Shown in pieces: positions 37,701-47,000 of a stretch of 64,000 bases of DNA. This stretch comes from Pseudobdellovibrionaceae bacterium. Its GTDB lineage: Bacteria; Bdellovibrionota; Bdellovibrionia; Bdellovibrionales; UBA1609. The stretch lies in NCBI GenBank assembly GCA_947444305.1, contig CANEZP010000004.1:62001-126000 (forward strand), written 5' to 3'. Each line of letters starts with the position of its first letter. The stretch's first letter is position 1. Made by a program: the position numbers and the translations under genes. The notes under the pieces are model-generated. The model searched no databases. It saw nothing but the letters and a program-made list of their open reading frames with translations, and was not told where the DNA came from.

Positions 37701-38662
37701 TGGGTAAGGCCGTGGCGAACGAAGCACTAAAGTTCAACTGGGAAGAGCTTTTAGAAAAAGGACAGCGGGGGCAAATCACCTTGAGCTTGGCCGTCGACAA
37801 AGTCGACACGCCTTTCTACGCAGGCAAAGAGCCTTACAAAAACAAAGCCGAGATTTACGTCACAGCCTCGCACAACGGCCAAATCGTAAGCGCCGCCACG
37901 GTTGACTTCTCCGGCTCCGCCAACTTCGTGCCGCAAGTCCACCGCGAGATCGCCGAGGCCACCGCTTATCACGAGATGGGTCACTTGGTTGCGGCCTTCA
38001 CCGAAATCACCGGCAAGAAGGTCATCAAGCTCACGATCGTGCCGGAAAAAATCGGGCCCGATCTCAACGCTCTCGGTTACGCGCAACATAAGAAAGTGCC
38101 GTCGAAGGTCGAGCCGAACCGCGATTACCTGCTCGCGAATTTGGCGGGCTTACTCGCCGGCTCAGAAACCGAAATTCTTTTCGGCAAAGCACGCACCACC
38201 GGGCGCAGCAACGACGTTGAGAGAATCGGAAATCTCGCGCGCTCAATCATCCTCGAAAATCACCTCGTGCCCGAGCTCGATGCCGCGCACGCCTACGTCG
38301 GCAAGGACGGCTCCATCGTCGGCAACCTTCCACCGGGCTTACGCAAGACTTTCGATAGCTACGTCGCGGCCGCCATCGCCGATGCGCGGAAGTTAGCGCA
38401 AAAGACGATCAAAGAAAATTGGCACGTCATCGTCGCGGGCGCGGAACTCTTGCTCGAGCACCACAACCTTTCTGAGAAAACGATTGAACGGCTACTCGAG
38501 CGCGGTGAAAGCATGAAAAAGTCTCCGACGCTTAAGCAAAGGGCGTTAGCGCTCGTTGGTTACTCGGACAAAGTTCCGTTCGTCATGGACACCACGGGTA
38601 TTTTTCGCACGCCCGAAGAAGAAAAAGCCGATTGCGAGAAGGACCTGAGCCGTGAGCAATAA
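34724..38662 (+). CDS. Exported triple AAA+ ATPase fused to an FtsH-type M41 protease
   Basis: 1312 residues from ATG 34724 (the frame is open to 34688, but this ATG follows a G-rich SD). N-terminal signal with hydrophobic ISGTVAAFSLLFQLI and an AYA cleavage site near residue 39. Three AAA+ modules: ClpB-D1-like GEPGAGKT (Lys132) with a degenerate Walker B (IIVQMFES), ClpB-D2-like GPTGVGKT (Lys407) with LILNE (Asn476-Glu477), and GATGAGKS (Lys762) with LIFDE (Asp829-Glu830). Then M41: AYHEMGHLVA (His1083, Glu1084, His1087) and RSNDVERIGNLAR (Asp1164). It is a longer paralogue of the 27519 product. It overlaps the next gene by 11 bases. Three Cys only. Confidence 0.8.
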   Translation: MELIAFAYAFVRNAKISGTVAAFSLLFQLIQAGDVAYARETKHPDDKILRAQLFSTKFLNFANSQRDAHKNPLPANVYYSSEIMTDVIAQDIIDHNFSRPLFRDDLADQALDVLIREKGKYPILIGEPGAGKTATTELMVYKILARDYPETSAYRQAFYDAVVLRVSARLFIPGGTDLNSYMNTVQFISKSLNRKIIVQMFESQFLNDYNVGVLRELADKRDGGVPVVLETDSKSYGNTIKNHPSFNSISRAIMVPQTSTAETRAIIKEQLLPRLNAELDVTLDDDILETILDLAKDYGRDSADPRRSLYLTEEFAIDWNRRGATGTQPTRFDLYKFVAREARFPVIPQNEKEFSEYMESLRERVKKRVVAQDTIVDGLIDQFRTALTSRIRQHSVAMIMGPTGVGKTLSAEVLAEEFYGDRDRVLELDMTQFGDATGLNTLFGASNGYISSDKEKGVVCEFLDGPGKGGGVLILNEIEEAHGEVFTRFMELFDKGVVRCGDGRLRHLGRSLIVMTSNKNTDRILSYDAIRGMSTQELDRRLSQITQDQLKKAFSEKASYTQSDSKVVKSAVLERVDQFYFASPLLQENAVAVSNLEINKFVGAYNRQSKSVLEVDPSFGFVLTSAFYNESLGARQIRTAVQQSISNSVQDFKKQFGYDSSRLVISAKLHPSRKTSSFITVTDPDTGQEITNDGPRVPVVNKMLDPEFRQRLVDFEANLKTEVFGQDETIAAMASAIKARFLRGGKGDVVAGFLIGATGAGKSQLGKSSSKALYGRAEAFVLIEMGKVQNALDMYNIFSPPKGIIGSDAPGLVEQFLIQYPDGGTLIFDEMSNAGGGNPEIKAAIAKQFYTMIEEGIYRNPAGKVYDLSNHLLIMTGNDGEEIFKGLSSDSLLEQQYQEATKNPELVKELLRKAGFTDAFLGRLSFAQLMRPTLGDIKIMIARKMLNQWRKEVEAQQPFDIQYDEDFVKQIGHLMYSPKSGARSISHFISSTMGKAVANEALKFNWEELLEKGQRGQITLSLAVDKVDTPFYAGKEPYKNKAEIYVTASHNGQIVSAATVDFSGSANFVPQVHREIAEATAYHEMGHLVAAFTEITGKKVIKLTIVPEKIGPDLNALGYAQHKKVPSKVEPNRDYLLANLAGLLAGSETEILFGKARTTGRSNDVERIGNLARSIILENHLVPELDAAHAYVGKDGSIVGNLPPGLRKTFDSYVAAAIADARKLAQKTIKENWHVIVAGAELLLEHHNLSEKTIERLLERGESMKKSPTLKQRALALVGYSDKVPFVMDTTGIFRTPEEEKADCEKDLSREQ

Positions 38663-39866
38663 ATTAATTGCGCTCACCCTCGTGTTCTCCGGGCTTCAAG
38701 CGGCCGCCCTTAATGCCGGGAAACCGCCCTTCGTGCCGCCGCCGATCGAGGGTATTTTCGGTTCCGAATTCACGGTTACCTACGACGGTAAAGTGTCTGA
38801 GGAAAAGCGCGTCGAATTAGTGAATCACCTGCGCAAGCATTTGATCGCGGATCAGCCCGAAGGCGCCAAGTTTAAAGAACTTGTCCTCGGCTCCTCAACC
38901 AGCACGTCGAATGAAAAATTCGAATCGCCCAACAAATGGTGGCTGCAGGTAACTAAAAACCCCGGCGTAATCGAGTTTAAGAAAAAACCGATGACCATCA
39001 AAGAGACCAAGCGCTTCAAATCCGATATCCAGGATGCAATCTTCGCAAGCAGCGCGGCCGTAGGTCTTTTCCCCTGGGATTACCTCGGGGGCGGGCACCT
39101 GAATATGGACACCAATATCTTCGGCAATAACGTTCGCTTAGCCCGGAACTTCGTCGTTGATTTTTGGAACCATAATGAGCTCGCAATGGGCATCCTCAAC
39201 TACGACACCAATAACGCCATGCCGTTCCAGCACTTCACCTACGATGTCCAACGAAGATTGATGGCCGTCATTCATCGTGCGGACATGGGCGGATTTACGA
39301 ATACGATGAGCGGCGTGCAGGATTTTTTTTCGGCGCTGGATTATATCCAAAACAACGCGGCCAATGTGTTCGGTACCCAAGCCAAGGGTAAACATCACGA
39401 TCTTAACTTCAGTCACCGCGGTCGTGTCGAGATAAGGTGCGTACGTCCCCAACCGAACATGGACGTGTGGGTGAACCAGATTGAGTTGATCGAAGGGCGT
39501 ATCAACAATTACCTACGTTTGATCGAAGAGCCGATCCCGTACAAGATGCGCGTCCCCATTACCTCCGTCTTGAACATCGCCGAAGGTGACCCCACGGGCC
39601 ATCGTTACGTCCCGCCGATCAATCCGCAACTCGCGTTACGTAACTTCCACCAGTACGTCACAGAGTCGCATTTGGATTGGCGCGATCATCGCGGTTACGT
39701 CTGGCCGCCGTGGGCGCGCGGCAACGTGCACGTCACCGATTTAGAGCGAGGGAGTGAACTCGAGAAATTCGAAAAAACGGAATTCTTTATTGTGCGTGAC
39801 CGTATGGCTAAACTTCGCAATCGTGCGCGCACTTACTCGAAGTGCAACGCCGAACTGGTCAACTAG
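38652..39866 (+). CDS. Exported amidoligase-like protein, paralogue 1
   Basis: 404 residues, GTG start with AGAAGGA eight bases upstream, overlapping the AAA+-M41 gene by 11 bases. Signal peptide LIALTLVFSGLQAAALNA. It is a close paralogue of the next gene. Shared blocks: FGSEFTVTYDG, KSDIQDAIFASSAAVGLF, YLGGGHLNMDTNIFG, RNFVVDFWNHNELAMGILNY, RVEIRCVRPQPNMDVW and NQIELIEGRINN. The G-x-E-F-T, GGGH and E-x-R-x-x-R-P elements in this order resemble carboxylate-amine ligases of the glutamine-synthetase/GCS fold. That is pattern-based, not proven. Two Cys. Confidence 0.5.
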   Translation: MSNKLIALTLVFSGLQAAALNAGKPPFVPPPIEGIFGSEFTVTYDGKVSEEKRVELVNHLRKHLIADQPEGAKFKELVLGSSTSTSNEKFESPNKWWLQVTKNPGVIEFKKKPMTIKETKRFKSDIQDAIFASSAAVGLFPWDYLGGGHLNMDTNIFGNNVRLARNFVVDFWNHNELAMGILNYDTNNAMPFQHFTYDVQRRLMAVIHRADMGGFTNTMSGVQDFFSALDYIQNNAANVFGTQAKGKHHDLNFSHRGRVEIRCVRPQPNMDVWVNQIELIEGRINNYLRLIEEPIPYKMRVPITSVLNIAEGDPTGHRYVPPINPQLALRNFHQYVTESHLDWRDHRGYVWPPWARGNVHVTDLERGSELEKFEKTEFFIVRDRMAKLRNRARTYSKCNAELVN

Positions 39867-39875
39867 GTGGTTTAA

Positions 39876-40991
39876 GTGGGCGGCCTGCGGCTCGTTCTTA
39901 TTTTAGCGGGCTTGCTCTTGGGCGCGAACTTACGTGCGGCGGAAGGCCGCTTCGGGCCCGAATTCACCTTTACGTTCGACGGAATGGTCCCCGCCGAAAA
40001 GAAGCAAGAATTCTTCCGTCATCTTCGTTATCACCTGATTAAGTTCCAGCCCGAAGCCGCCCGCTTTCAAATCGAGATTGATTTAGCCGAAACCGGCACC
40101 TCCACTTTTACTTCGCCCAACGGTTGGTCCTTCAAGGTCACCGAAGATCCGGGCGTGCTTGAAGTCACCATGGATCCCATGACGGTGGCTGAATTTAGAA
40201 AGTTCAAATCCGATATCCAAGACGCGGTCTTCGCGAGCGCGGCGGCGGTTGGACTTTACCCATGGGATTTCCTCGGCGGTGGCCACATCAACGTCGACAT
40301 CGGTATCTTCGGCGGCAGCCTCCTCCTCGCCCGCAATTTCGTCGTCGACTTCTGGAGCCATAACGAGCTCGCGATGGGCATTTTTAATTACGATCCACTC
40401 AACGCCGTTTCCCTATCGCTTTACCGGTTTGAGCACATCGAAAAAATCCGTGAAGTGATCGCGCGCTCGGACGCAGGGGAATACGGCGAAGGGACGCAGG
40501 CTATCGAACGATTCTTCGCAGCCTTAAACAAAGTGCTCCGCGCGGGAACGAGCTACTTCGGTGACGGCAAGAAAGAAAAAGCGACGGACCTTAACTTCGG
40601 GCACGTTGGCCGGATCGAAGTCCGCTCGGTTCGACCACAAAAAAATATGGACGTCTGGCTAAACCAGATCGAGTTAATCGATGCGCGAATCAATAATCAC
40701 CTCGCACCGATGACCGAACCGCTCCTGCTCAAGTTTGAAGTGCCGCCGCAATTTCCGCTTAACTTTAATCGTGGTCCGTTGAGTCACCTGCTCTCTCCGC
40801 CCGTGCAACCGAAGCGTGCGCTGCGCGCGTTTCACCGCTACATTCTGGAAAGCAAACTCGACTGGAAACATCACACCGACTACACTTGGCCCGCCTGGAA
40901 AATGACCCACCTAGCTGAATTTGAATGCGAGAAAGTTTTGGAGACTCAGAAGCGCACCGCATTAACTCCATTAACAAATTTTCAGCATTAG
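39876..40991 (+). CDS. Exported amidoligase-like protein, paralogue 2
   Basis: 371 residues, GTG start with AGGTGG six bases upstream and 10 bases after the preceding stop. Signal peptide LRLVLILAGLLLGANLRA. Same blocks as paralogue 1: FGPEFTFTFDG, KSDIQDAVFASAAAVGLY, FLGGGHINVDIGIFG, RNFVVDFWSHNELAMGIFNY, RIEVRSVRPQKNMDVW and NQIELIDARINN; the ends diverge. This points to an old tandem duplication with both copies kept under constraint. Possible function: amide-bond formation on proteins, peptides or muropeptides, as in amidoligases. One Cys. It closes the transcription unit that starts at 34724. Confidence 0.5.
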   Translation: MGGLRLVLILAGLLLGANLRAAEGRFGPEFTFTFDGMVPAEKKQEFFRHLRYHLIKFQPEAARFQIEIDLAETGTSTFTSPNGWSFKVTEDPGVLEVTMDPMTVAEFRKFKSDIQDAVFASAAAVGLYPWDFLGGGHINVDIGIFGGSLLLARNFVVDFWSHNELAMGIFNYDPLNAVSLSLYRFEHIEKIREVIARSDAGEYGEGTQAIERFFAALNKVLRAGTSYFGDGKKEKATDLNFGHVGRIEVRSVRPQKNMDVWLNQIELIDARINNHLAPMTEPLLLKFEVPPQFPLNFNRGPLSHLLSPPVQPKRALRAFHRYILESKLDWKHHTDYTWPAWKMTHLAEFECEKVLETQKRTALTPLTNFQH

Positions 40992-41436
40992 CCGCATTGC
41001 ATCTTTGAAAACAAAGCCCGCAAATTACTGAACATTTTATCACAAAGTTTTTGACTCACGTTATAAACGTTCTGGACTGCGTCAGGTCGGTTGCAATCCG
41101 GAACTACTTGAGAACTTTTTGTTACTTCTTTCGGCAATTTTGTCGGTTAAATAATTATTATATACGTGTAAATAAGTATTTTTCCCGTGAAAACAGAACA
41201 ATTATTTGCCCACCGTGAGCTGTCCCTCCATTTATAGGTTCGTTCACAAATGCTTATACAAAATTCGAATTTCGATCCGCCGATGCCTCTCGCGCGCGGC
41301 CGGTTTATTGACTTTAAACTTCCCTTCGCCCAAATCCCTAACTTCAACGAATACAAATTCATCAGGCGCCGCCGGCGGTGGCGTTTGAAGTTGGCAAAAG
41401 GGTTTTAAATTTTTTTAAAAGGGGAAGGGGAAAGAT
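40992..41436. other. 445-base intergenic region between the two operons of the cluster
   Basis: No convincing gene. A dyad ACGTT-ATA-AACGT lies at 41058-41070 just after TTGACT (41051). A very AT-rich stretch at 41146-41185 may hold the promoter of the downstream operon. GAAT-ACAA-ATTC (41349-41360) is similar to the dyad in the divergent promoter at 34664. The end carries a strong purine-rich SD (about 41416-41433) before ATG 41437. Confidence 0.35.
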
Positions 41437-44016
41437 ATGTCGAATTCTGGCATTTCTATGTCTGTAGCGCGCCTTGCATTGGCGTTCGTTTTTTTAACCA
41501 ACGCAACAACCGCATTTGGGGTGCCGGCAAAACGGACTCCCCGTGCAGGCAAAGCGGCCGCTACCGGCGCAACCGCTGCCACCGATATGGTTTGCTTACA
41601 GGAACTGATTCTTTCCGAAGAACCGGAAACTTCCGGCCTCGACTACTCGATGGATGTCTTCAAGGTAGAAGAACTTTTCTACCCGGGCGAGAAAAATTTG
41701 GCTTACCGCTACCCGAGCATCGTGATGTCGGCCGCGCAAGTTTCTAAGCGTTTGATCTACCGAAATTACGGAAATTTCACTACGCCTTACATCGAAGTGC
41801 CCGAGCCCACTTACCGTCATAAAAAAGTTAGAATTTACGGTCTATTCGCGGCAGGCTCCCCGACGACCAACGGCCGGATGATCGTGGATCAATACGAAGC
41901 CACGGAAGAAGTCGTCAACTTCGTCGATGCGAAAGCCGAAGGCCAAAAAATCGGGAACATCAAGGTTTTGCAAGCCGGTCCCGGTACCGGTAAGACCGAA
42001 ATGGGTTACGCACTCGATAGCGCGGCGATCAATCTCGCGGCGACGGATCCGAACTACGCCGAAATTAGCTTTCGCTGGAAAGCTCCGATCGCGGAAATCC
42101 CCTACCTCCGCCGCGCGGTCAGCGTTGATAAGTCTTCCGGAAAAATCACGCTGATCAACCAACCGATTCCGAACGACAGCATTCTCGGGCTTTTCCCGAA
42201 GAAGATGTACGAGAAAATCGTAGCTCAGGCCGCCGGCAAAGTTGAAGCCGAATTAAATATTCCGCCCTTACCCGTCCCCCACCTCGATCCGCGCAATAAA
42301 CAAATCCTTCAAGCCGTAACCGAACATTTCATGCGCGAAAAAGGCATCACCGACGGCAATACGATTACCGAACGTCAATACCTCGAAATGCTCGAGCACT
42401 ACGTAGAGCTTTACCGCCGCACGCCCGATTCGGTAAACGATTCGCGCATCATCCGTTACGCCGGCGAAAACCCCAACTTCGGCAAAATCTTTGCGGAGGA
42501 AAAATTGCTCACCGGTTCGATCTACGGCTCGACGCCGCTCGGCTGGGATTACGGTCAGGTCGCTCGCGCCAACCGCGGCGTTGTGTTTTGGGATGAGCTC
42601 TACCGCCAGTCCGAAGAATTCATCAATACCGGCCTCGATATCTCGCAGAACAACGTACTCAGCTACGGCGGTTCGCCCGGCTTCACGATGGATGCGCTTC
42701 ACATCGGCGCAACCAACGATGAATCGGTGGATAAAATCATTAAGAACAGCTCGACCGGCGTCGGCGCGAGTTTAGATCGCGCGGATATCATTCCGATGCG
42801 TCAGCCGATTCACCCGATGCAGGCCGCGAAAATTGCGTTGTTACTGATGATGGGTGACAACAAATTGTGGGTCAAAGACCTGAACCCGCAAGGTTCAACC
42901 GAAGGCGAGTGGCGCATCGGTCACCTGAACGAAGTCATCACGCTGCCGAACGAACGCGGCGTGATCACCGGACCCGACAACCGGCTCGCCGTCAAAATCA
43001 GCCCCGGAGGTCCCGATCACCGCAGCGCCGTCGTCATGGCTCCGCGTACGCTCATCCTGATGGGATTGATCGCGGCGGGAACCCGCATCGAGACGGATAC
43101 GAAAAAACTGAAAGAGCACACCAAAGACAGCTCGATCGCTTCGCTCAATCAACAGTATTTCGTTGATCCCGAAAAACGGATGCAGATTATCCTCGGCATG
43201 CTCTCGGTCGACGCACCGATCAAAGCCGAATTGACCCGCCTGCGTGACGTGCTTCAAGAGGGACGCGAGGGGATCTCGGCGCGCGATACCGAAAAATGGT
43301 TACGCGTCGTTATGGATCAGGCCAAACGTAAATATCCTAACGAACCTACCGCGACGCCGGCCATCGTGCTCGAACGTCTCAATTGGGCAATGAATAAAAA
43401 GAAACTTATTCCTAAAGGCAGCCAGGATAAAAGCACGTGGTGGAATATCGCTCGCCTTATGCAGCACAAATTTCTTGTTCGCTTCTTGCTTGATGATTTG
43501 CGCGCCATCGAAACCGGTGACCCTGATCGCGTACGCAAGCTTTACGATGACGTTGCCCGCGACATCGTTCGTTTAAGTTCGCAAGTTCGCGACAGCGCAC
43601 GCGAAACGGATTCCGAAGCCTCGGTCGGAGATATCGTGCCGATCGATTGGAAGCGTTACGACGAAATCCGCAAAATCTTCGCGGACCAAAACAACGGCCA
43701 GGTGCTCGAACCGGTCGGCGCGTCCAACGAACATCTCAAAGCGGACGCCATGAAAGAAGTTTGGCAGCCCCTTTACCAAGCGGTTGAAGCTTACATCATC
43801 GAGAAAGAGCTCAGCACGAGCTTAAGCAGCGGGGTTGAGGATTACTTTGTGGGTGATAAAGAAGTGAGCCCGGAAGCCGCCAACGCCGGCATGAAGGCCG
43901 AGAGCATCATGGCGCGATTCGGTTACAACCGTCCCGCGATCATGGACTTGTACAAGATCATTAAAGATTTCCGGCGTGACCAAGCGATTCGTCAACGTCA
44001 ACAGACCGTACGATAG
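41437..44016 (+). CDS. Exported PrkA (YeaG)-like AAA+ protein
   Basis: 859 residues with a signal peptide (RLALAFVFLTNATTAFG, cleavage near residue 28). The AAA+ module has Walker A AGPGTGKTEM (Lys186) and Walker B VVFWDE (Asp386-Glu387). The region ARANRGVVFWDELYRQ, then NNVLSYGGSPGF and IGATNDES, corresponds to the PrkA/YeaG segment around A-N-x-G-x-x-E-F-x-E, Q-E-G-N-Y and H-S-N-E-S. The C-terminal 350 residues match the helical part of PrkA only loosely, so kinase activity is not assured. Cytoplasmic PrkA proteins lack signal peptides. It precedes the giant AAA+ gene by 18 bases. One Cys. Confidence 0.68.
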   Translation: MSNSGISMSVARLALAFVFLTNATTAFGVPAKRTPRAGKAAATGATAATDMVCLQELILSEEPETSGLDYSMDVFKVEELFYPGEKNLAYRYPSIVMSAAQVSKRLIYRNYGNFTTPYIEVPEPTYRHKKVRIYGLFAAGSPTTNGRMIVDQYEATEEVVNFVDAKAEGQKIGNIKVLQAGPGTGKTEMGYALDSAAINLAATDPNYAEISFRWKAPIAEIPYLRRAVSVDKSSGKITLINQPIPNDSILGLFPKKMYEKIVAQAAGKVEAELNIPPLPVPHLDPRNKQILQAVTEHFMREKGITDGNTITERQYLEMLEHYVELYRRTPDSVNDSRIIRYAGENPNFGKIFAEEKLLTGSIYGSTPLGWDYGQVARANRGVVFWDELYRQSEEFINTGLDISQNNVLSYGGSPGFTMDALHIGATNDESVDKIIKNSSTGVGASLDRADIIPMRQPIHPMQAAKIALLLMMGDNKLWVKDLNPQGSTEGEWRIGHLNEVITLPNERGVITGPDNRLAVKISPGGPDHRSAVVMAPRTLILMGLIAAGTRIETDTKKLKEHTKDSSIASLNQQYFVDPEKRMQIILGMLSVDAPIKAELTRLRDVLQEGREGISARDTEKWLRVVMDQAKRKYPNEPTATPAIVLERLNWAMNKKKLIPKGSQDKSTWWNIARLMQHKFLVRFLLDDLRAIETGDPDRVRKLYDDVARDIVRLSSQVRDSARETDSEASVGDIVPIDWKRYDEIRKIFADQNNGQVLEPVGASNEHLKADAMKEVWQPLYQAVEAYIIEKELSTSLSSGVEDYFVGDKEVSPEAANAGMKAESIMARFGYNRPAIMDLYKIIKDFRRDQAIRQRQQTVR

Positions 44017-44034
44017 TTTTTAAAGGGGAGTGGC

Positions 44035-47000
44035 ATGAAGTTAGTTTTTGCGCGTGGGCTGGTCATCTCCTTAGGGCTCGCGGTTCAAATGGTGGGTGCC
44101 GGTGCAAATGCCGGCACCGTGGTTACCTCGATTTTCGATTCCCAAGCGACCTTCGAAGTCGTGACGGAAAAGGAAGCCGAAGGCGCGCTCGAACCCGGTA
44201 TCTACGGCCTGTCGAAGACGACCGACGTTTCGACGCCGCTCGTTCTCGGGCAAGTCCTCGGCGTATCGAAATCTTTTAACGGGATTCAAAAGCAACTCTC
44301 CACGGGAATGGAAACCGGGCGCAACGAAAGCTTGGCCGTTATCGACGGTCGGCTTGTTCTTTTCACCCGCAACTCGCGCCCGAACGAGCCAAGCACCGTC
44401 GTGCAAATCGGCGGCCCGAAGGGCATTAGCCCCATTGATCCGTTGACGAAGATGCAGTTCGAACTCTCGCCGATTCAAAGTCTGGCGGATCTCTACGTCA
44501 TCGATAAACCCGTGAATACGAAACAAAGCTTGGTCTTGGTTTCGCAACGGCAAGCGAGCCCGATGGGTGACGGCGTGACCTTCGCTTTCATTACCGACGG
44601 CCCCGCCCAACGCGGAAAAAGTTCGTTACTGAAACTTGCGGGCACGCCCTTGATGATCAACCACGACTTCCTAGACGCGATGAAGCTGGGTCAATTGCTC
44701 GGCACGCGCGACTACCACGTTCAGAACCCGCCCCAAACCGTTTACTCGCACATCGTACTTAATGCCCTCGGACATCCCCGCTACAACGATACGCCGACCA
44801 AAGCCAAATGGCGCAGCGACTTGCTCGCCAAAATCCGGACCCTTCCCATGAGCGCCGACAAAGAAAAGATGGTGCGCCAAACGAAGTGGGTACCCAATGC
44901 CTTGCCCGTCTTGGATGTACTGACCGGCCTCCCGGTCCTGCCCGCCTACCCGATCCAAATCCTTTCCCAAGATAGCCCGGTCGCCATCATTCAGCGTGAG
45001 GATCCGGTCCGAGACGTCGATCACGTCTACCTTTACCAATCGAACACTTCCGAGGTGAATAACGCCGAAGCCACTTTCGGGAAAGCGGCCGCCCGGACTG
45101 ACGGTATCGCGGGCCGCGTGAACCTATCGGTCGATAACCGAAGAACGCCTTTGATCTTCCACGCCTCGGTCAACAGCGAATGGCGACCGGCACCGGAATT
45201 AACGATTCAGAATTTCGAAAGTTTTGGCCCGAACGAAGACCTGCGCGTTCCATCGTTACTCGCAAAAATCAACAACCAGTTTCACCTTACTTTCAAAAGT
45301 GAATCGGGCCTCGTCGCGACCTTCAATATCGAAAAACTGACGGGCATCGAGTTGGGGAGCGTTACGCGCCTGCACTACGTGCATTATTTAATGCCCGAAA
45401 AAGGACCGCAGTTCCCCGAACACACGCTCGTCCTTTCCTACGTTCGTGATCGTGCTTCGCGAACCGTCGCCCTCACCTTCCGCAGTGACGGCATCAATTT
45501 TATCCCCGGACGCGTCGTCTCGATGGATAAACGCTTTCAAAAAGCGGAGCAGATTGAAAAGCGTATTCTCGCTTACAAACAAGGTTTGTTTTACGATGCG
45601 CAATCCGGTGACCGCGAGGTCGCGAACCTTTACGGCAATCGCGAAAAGGTAACGGGCATCGCGCGCAGCCCTTATTTCGATATCACCAACAAGGCCCAAC
45701 TCTTTTTGCGCGCCAAAGAGAAGATCGAGCTCATCAAGGGCTTAACCTGGTACTCGTTCGAACAGTTCCCGACGCTCACCAACGACGCGACCGGCGTTTA
45801 CCAACTGAACCCCGACCGCACGGACCGGAAAGGCTCGGTCAGACTGGTAGCTTCCGGCCAGATGCTGCACCGGGTGGCCGATCTGCAAAAAGATACCGGC
45901 GACAACGCTCGGCTAAGACCGTTAGCCCAACTCCCCGTCGCGCCGCTGACCGAAGATGATCTCAATCTAGATTCCGACAAAGAGGTTCTCGGCGGCTACA
46001 AGGTTCTCGTCTACGCCTCAGAATCCATGAAGAACGCGACCCAAAACTCCTACATCATCGCGCTCGATCAGGACAAGATCCCGGTCTCGAGCACCAACAT
46101 TCAAGTTCAAGCGCCCTTTTCGCAATTCGTGGAAGTAAACATTATCCGCCACCGGCGCGGCTTGAAAAATAACTTCACCGCGATGTTCTTCTTCCGTAAC
46201 AAAGGAAAAGAGAAGAACACCGGCGGGGTTTACGTCGCGAACTTCAATGTTCGCCGCACGGCAGGTGAGAATTACGCGACCGCCCCCTTTCTCGTGACGG
46301 CGGGTTCCAGCGGTTGGATCACGCGTGATGAAATTGATCCCGGCTTGATCAAGTCCCGGGTTGTCTTCGACGCCAACGGCGCACCGATCTGGTTCGAAAA
46401 TCCGCACTTAGATAAAACCGACGAAGATTTCACCGTGGTGCGGCTGGATATGGCGAACCAGGGCCGCAGCACGCTCGAGCAGCTCACCGCCGACGTTAAT
46501 TTCAACGAGACGGTCGCCGACTCCGAGCTTCAGAAGAGCACGCTTTCCGACTGGGCGATTTATTTTCCGGATAAAATCGCGAAGCGCCGCCCCGACCTGA
46601 AACTTTCGATGGAGACCAAAAAGGAAACCAAGAAAGAGACCGAAGCCCGCGAGAAGAAATTCGCCGAAACCGAAGCCACCTTCCCGAACCTCTATCAATA
46701 CCTCGACCAAATGGTTGAAGAGAGCACGAAACCACGCGCCACCGTCCTCCTAGTAGAAAAGGATATGAAAGCGCAGTTTTTGGAAGGGATGTTCGATCGT
46801 TTTGCCAGAAATCGCGGCGGACAGTTCGCGTTTACAAACGACGGTTTTAATTTTTTCATGCTCCAACAGGAATCGACGCCGGTCAAATACCGCCAAGAGA
46901 TGGTCAACGTCGTTCGTAAGTCGGGCAAAAAACTTCTGTTCGTGGACGGTAAGGATCTCATAAGCGCTCAACAAGCCTCCGACGCCGACGGTGAAGAAGA

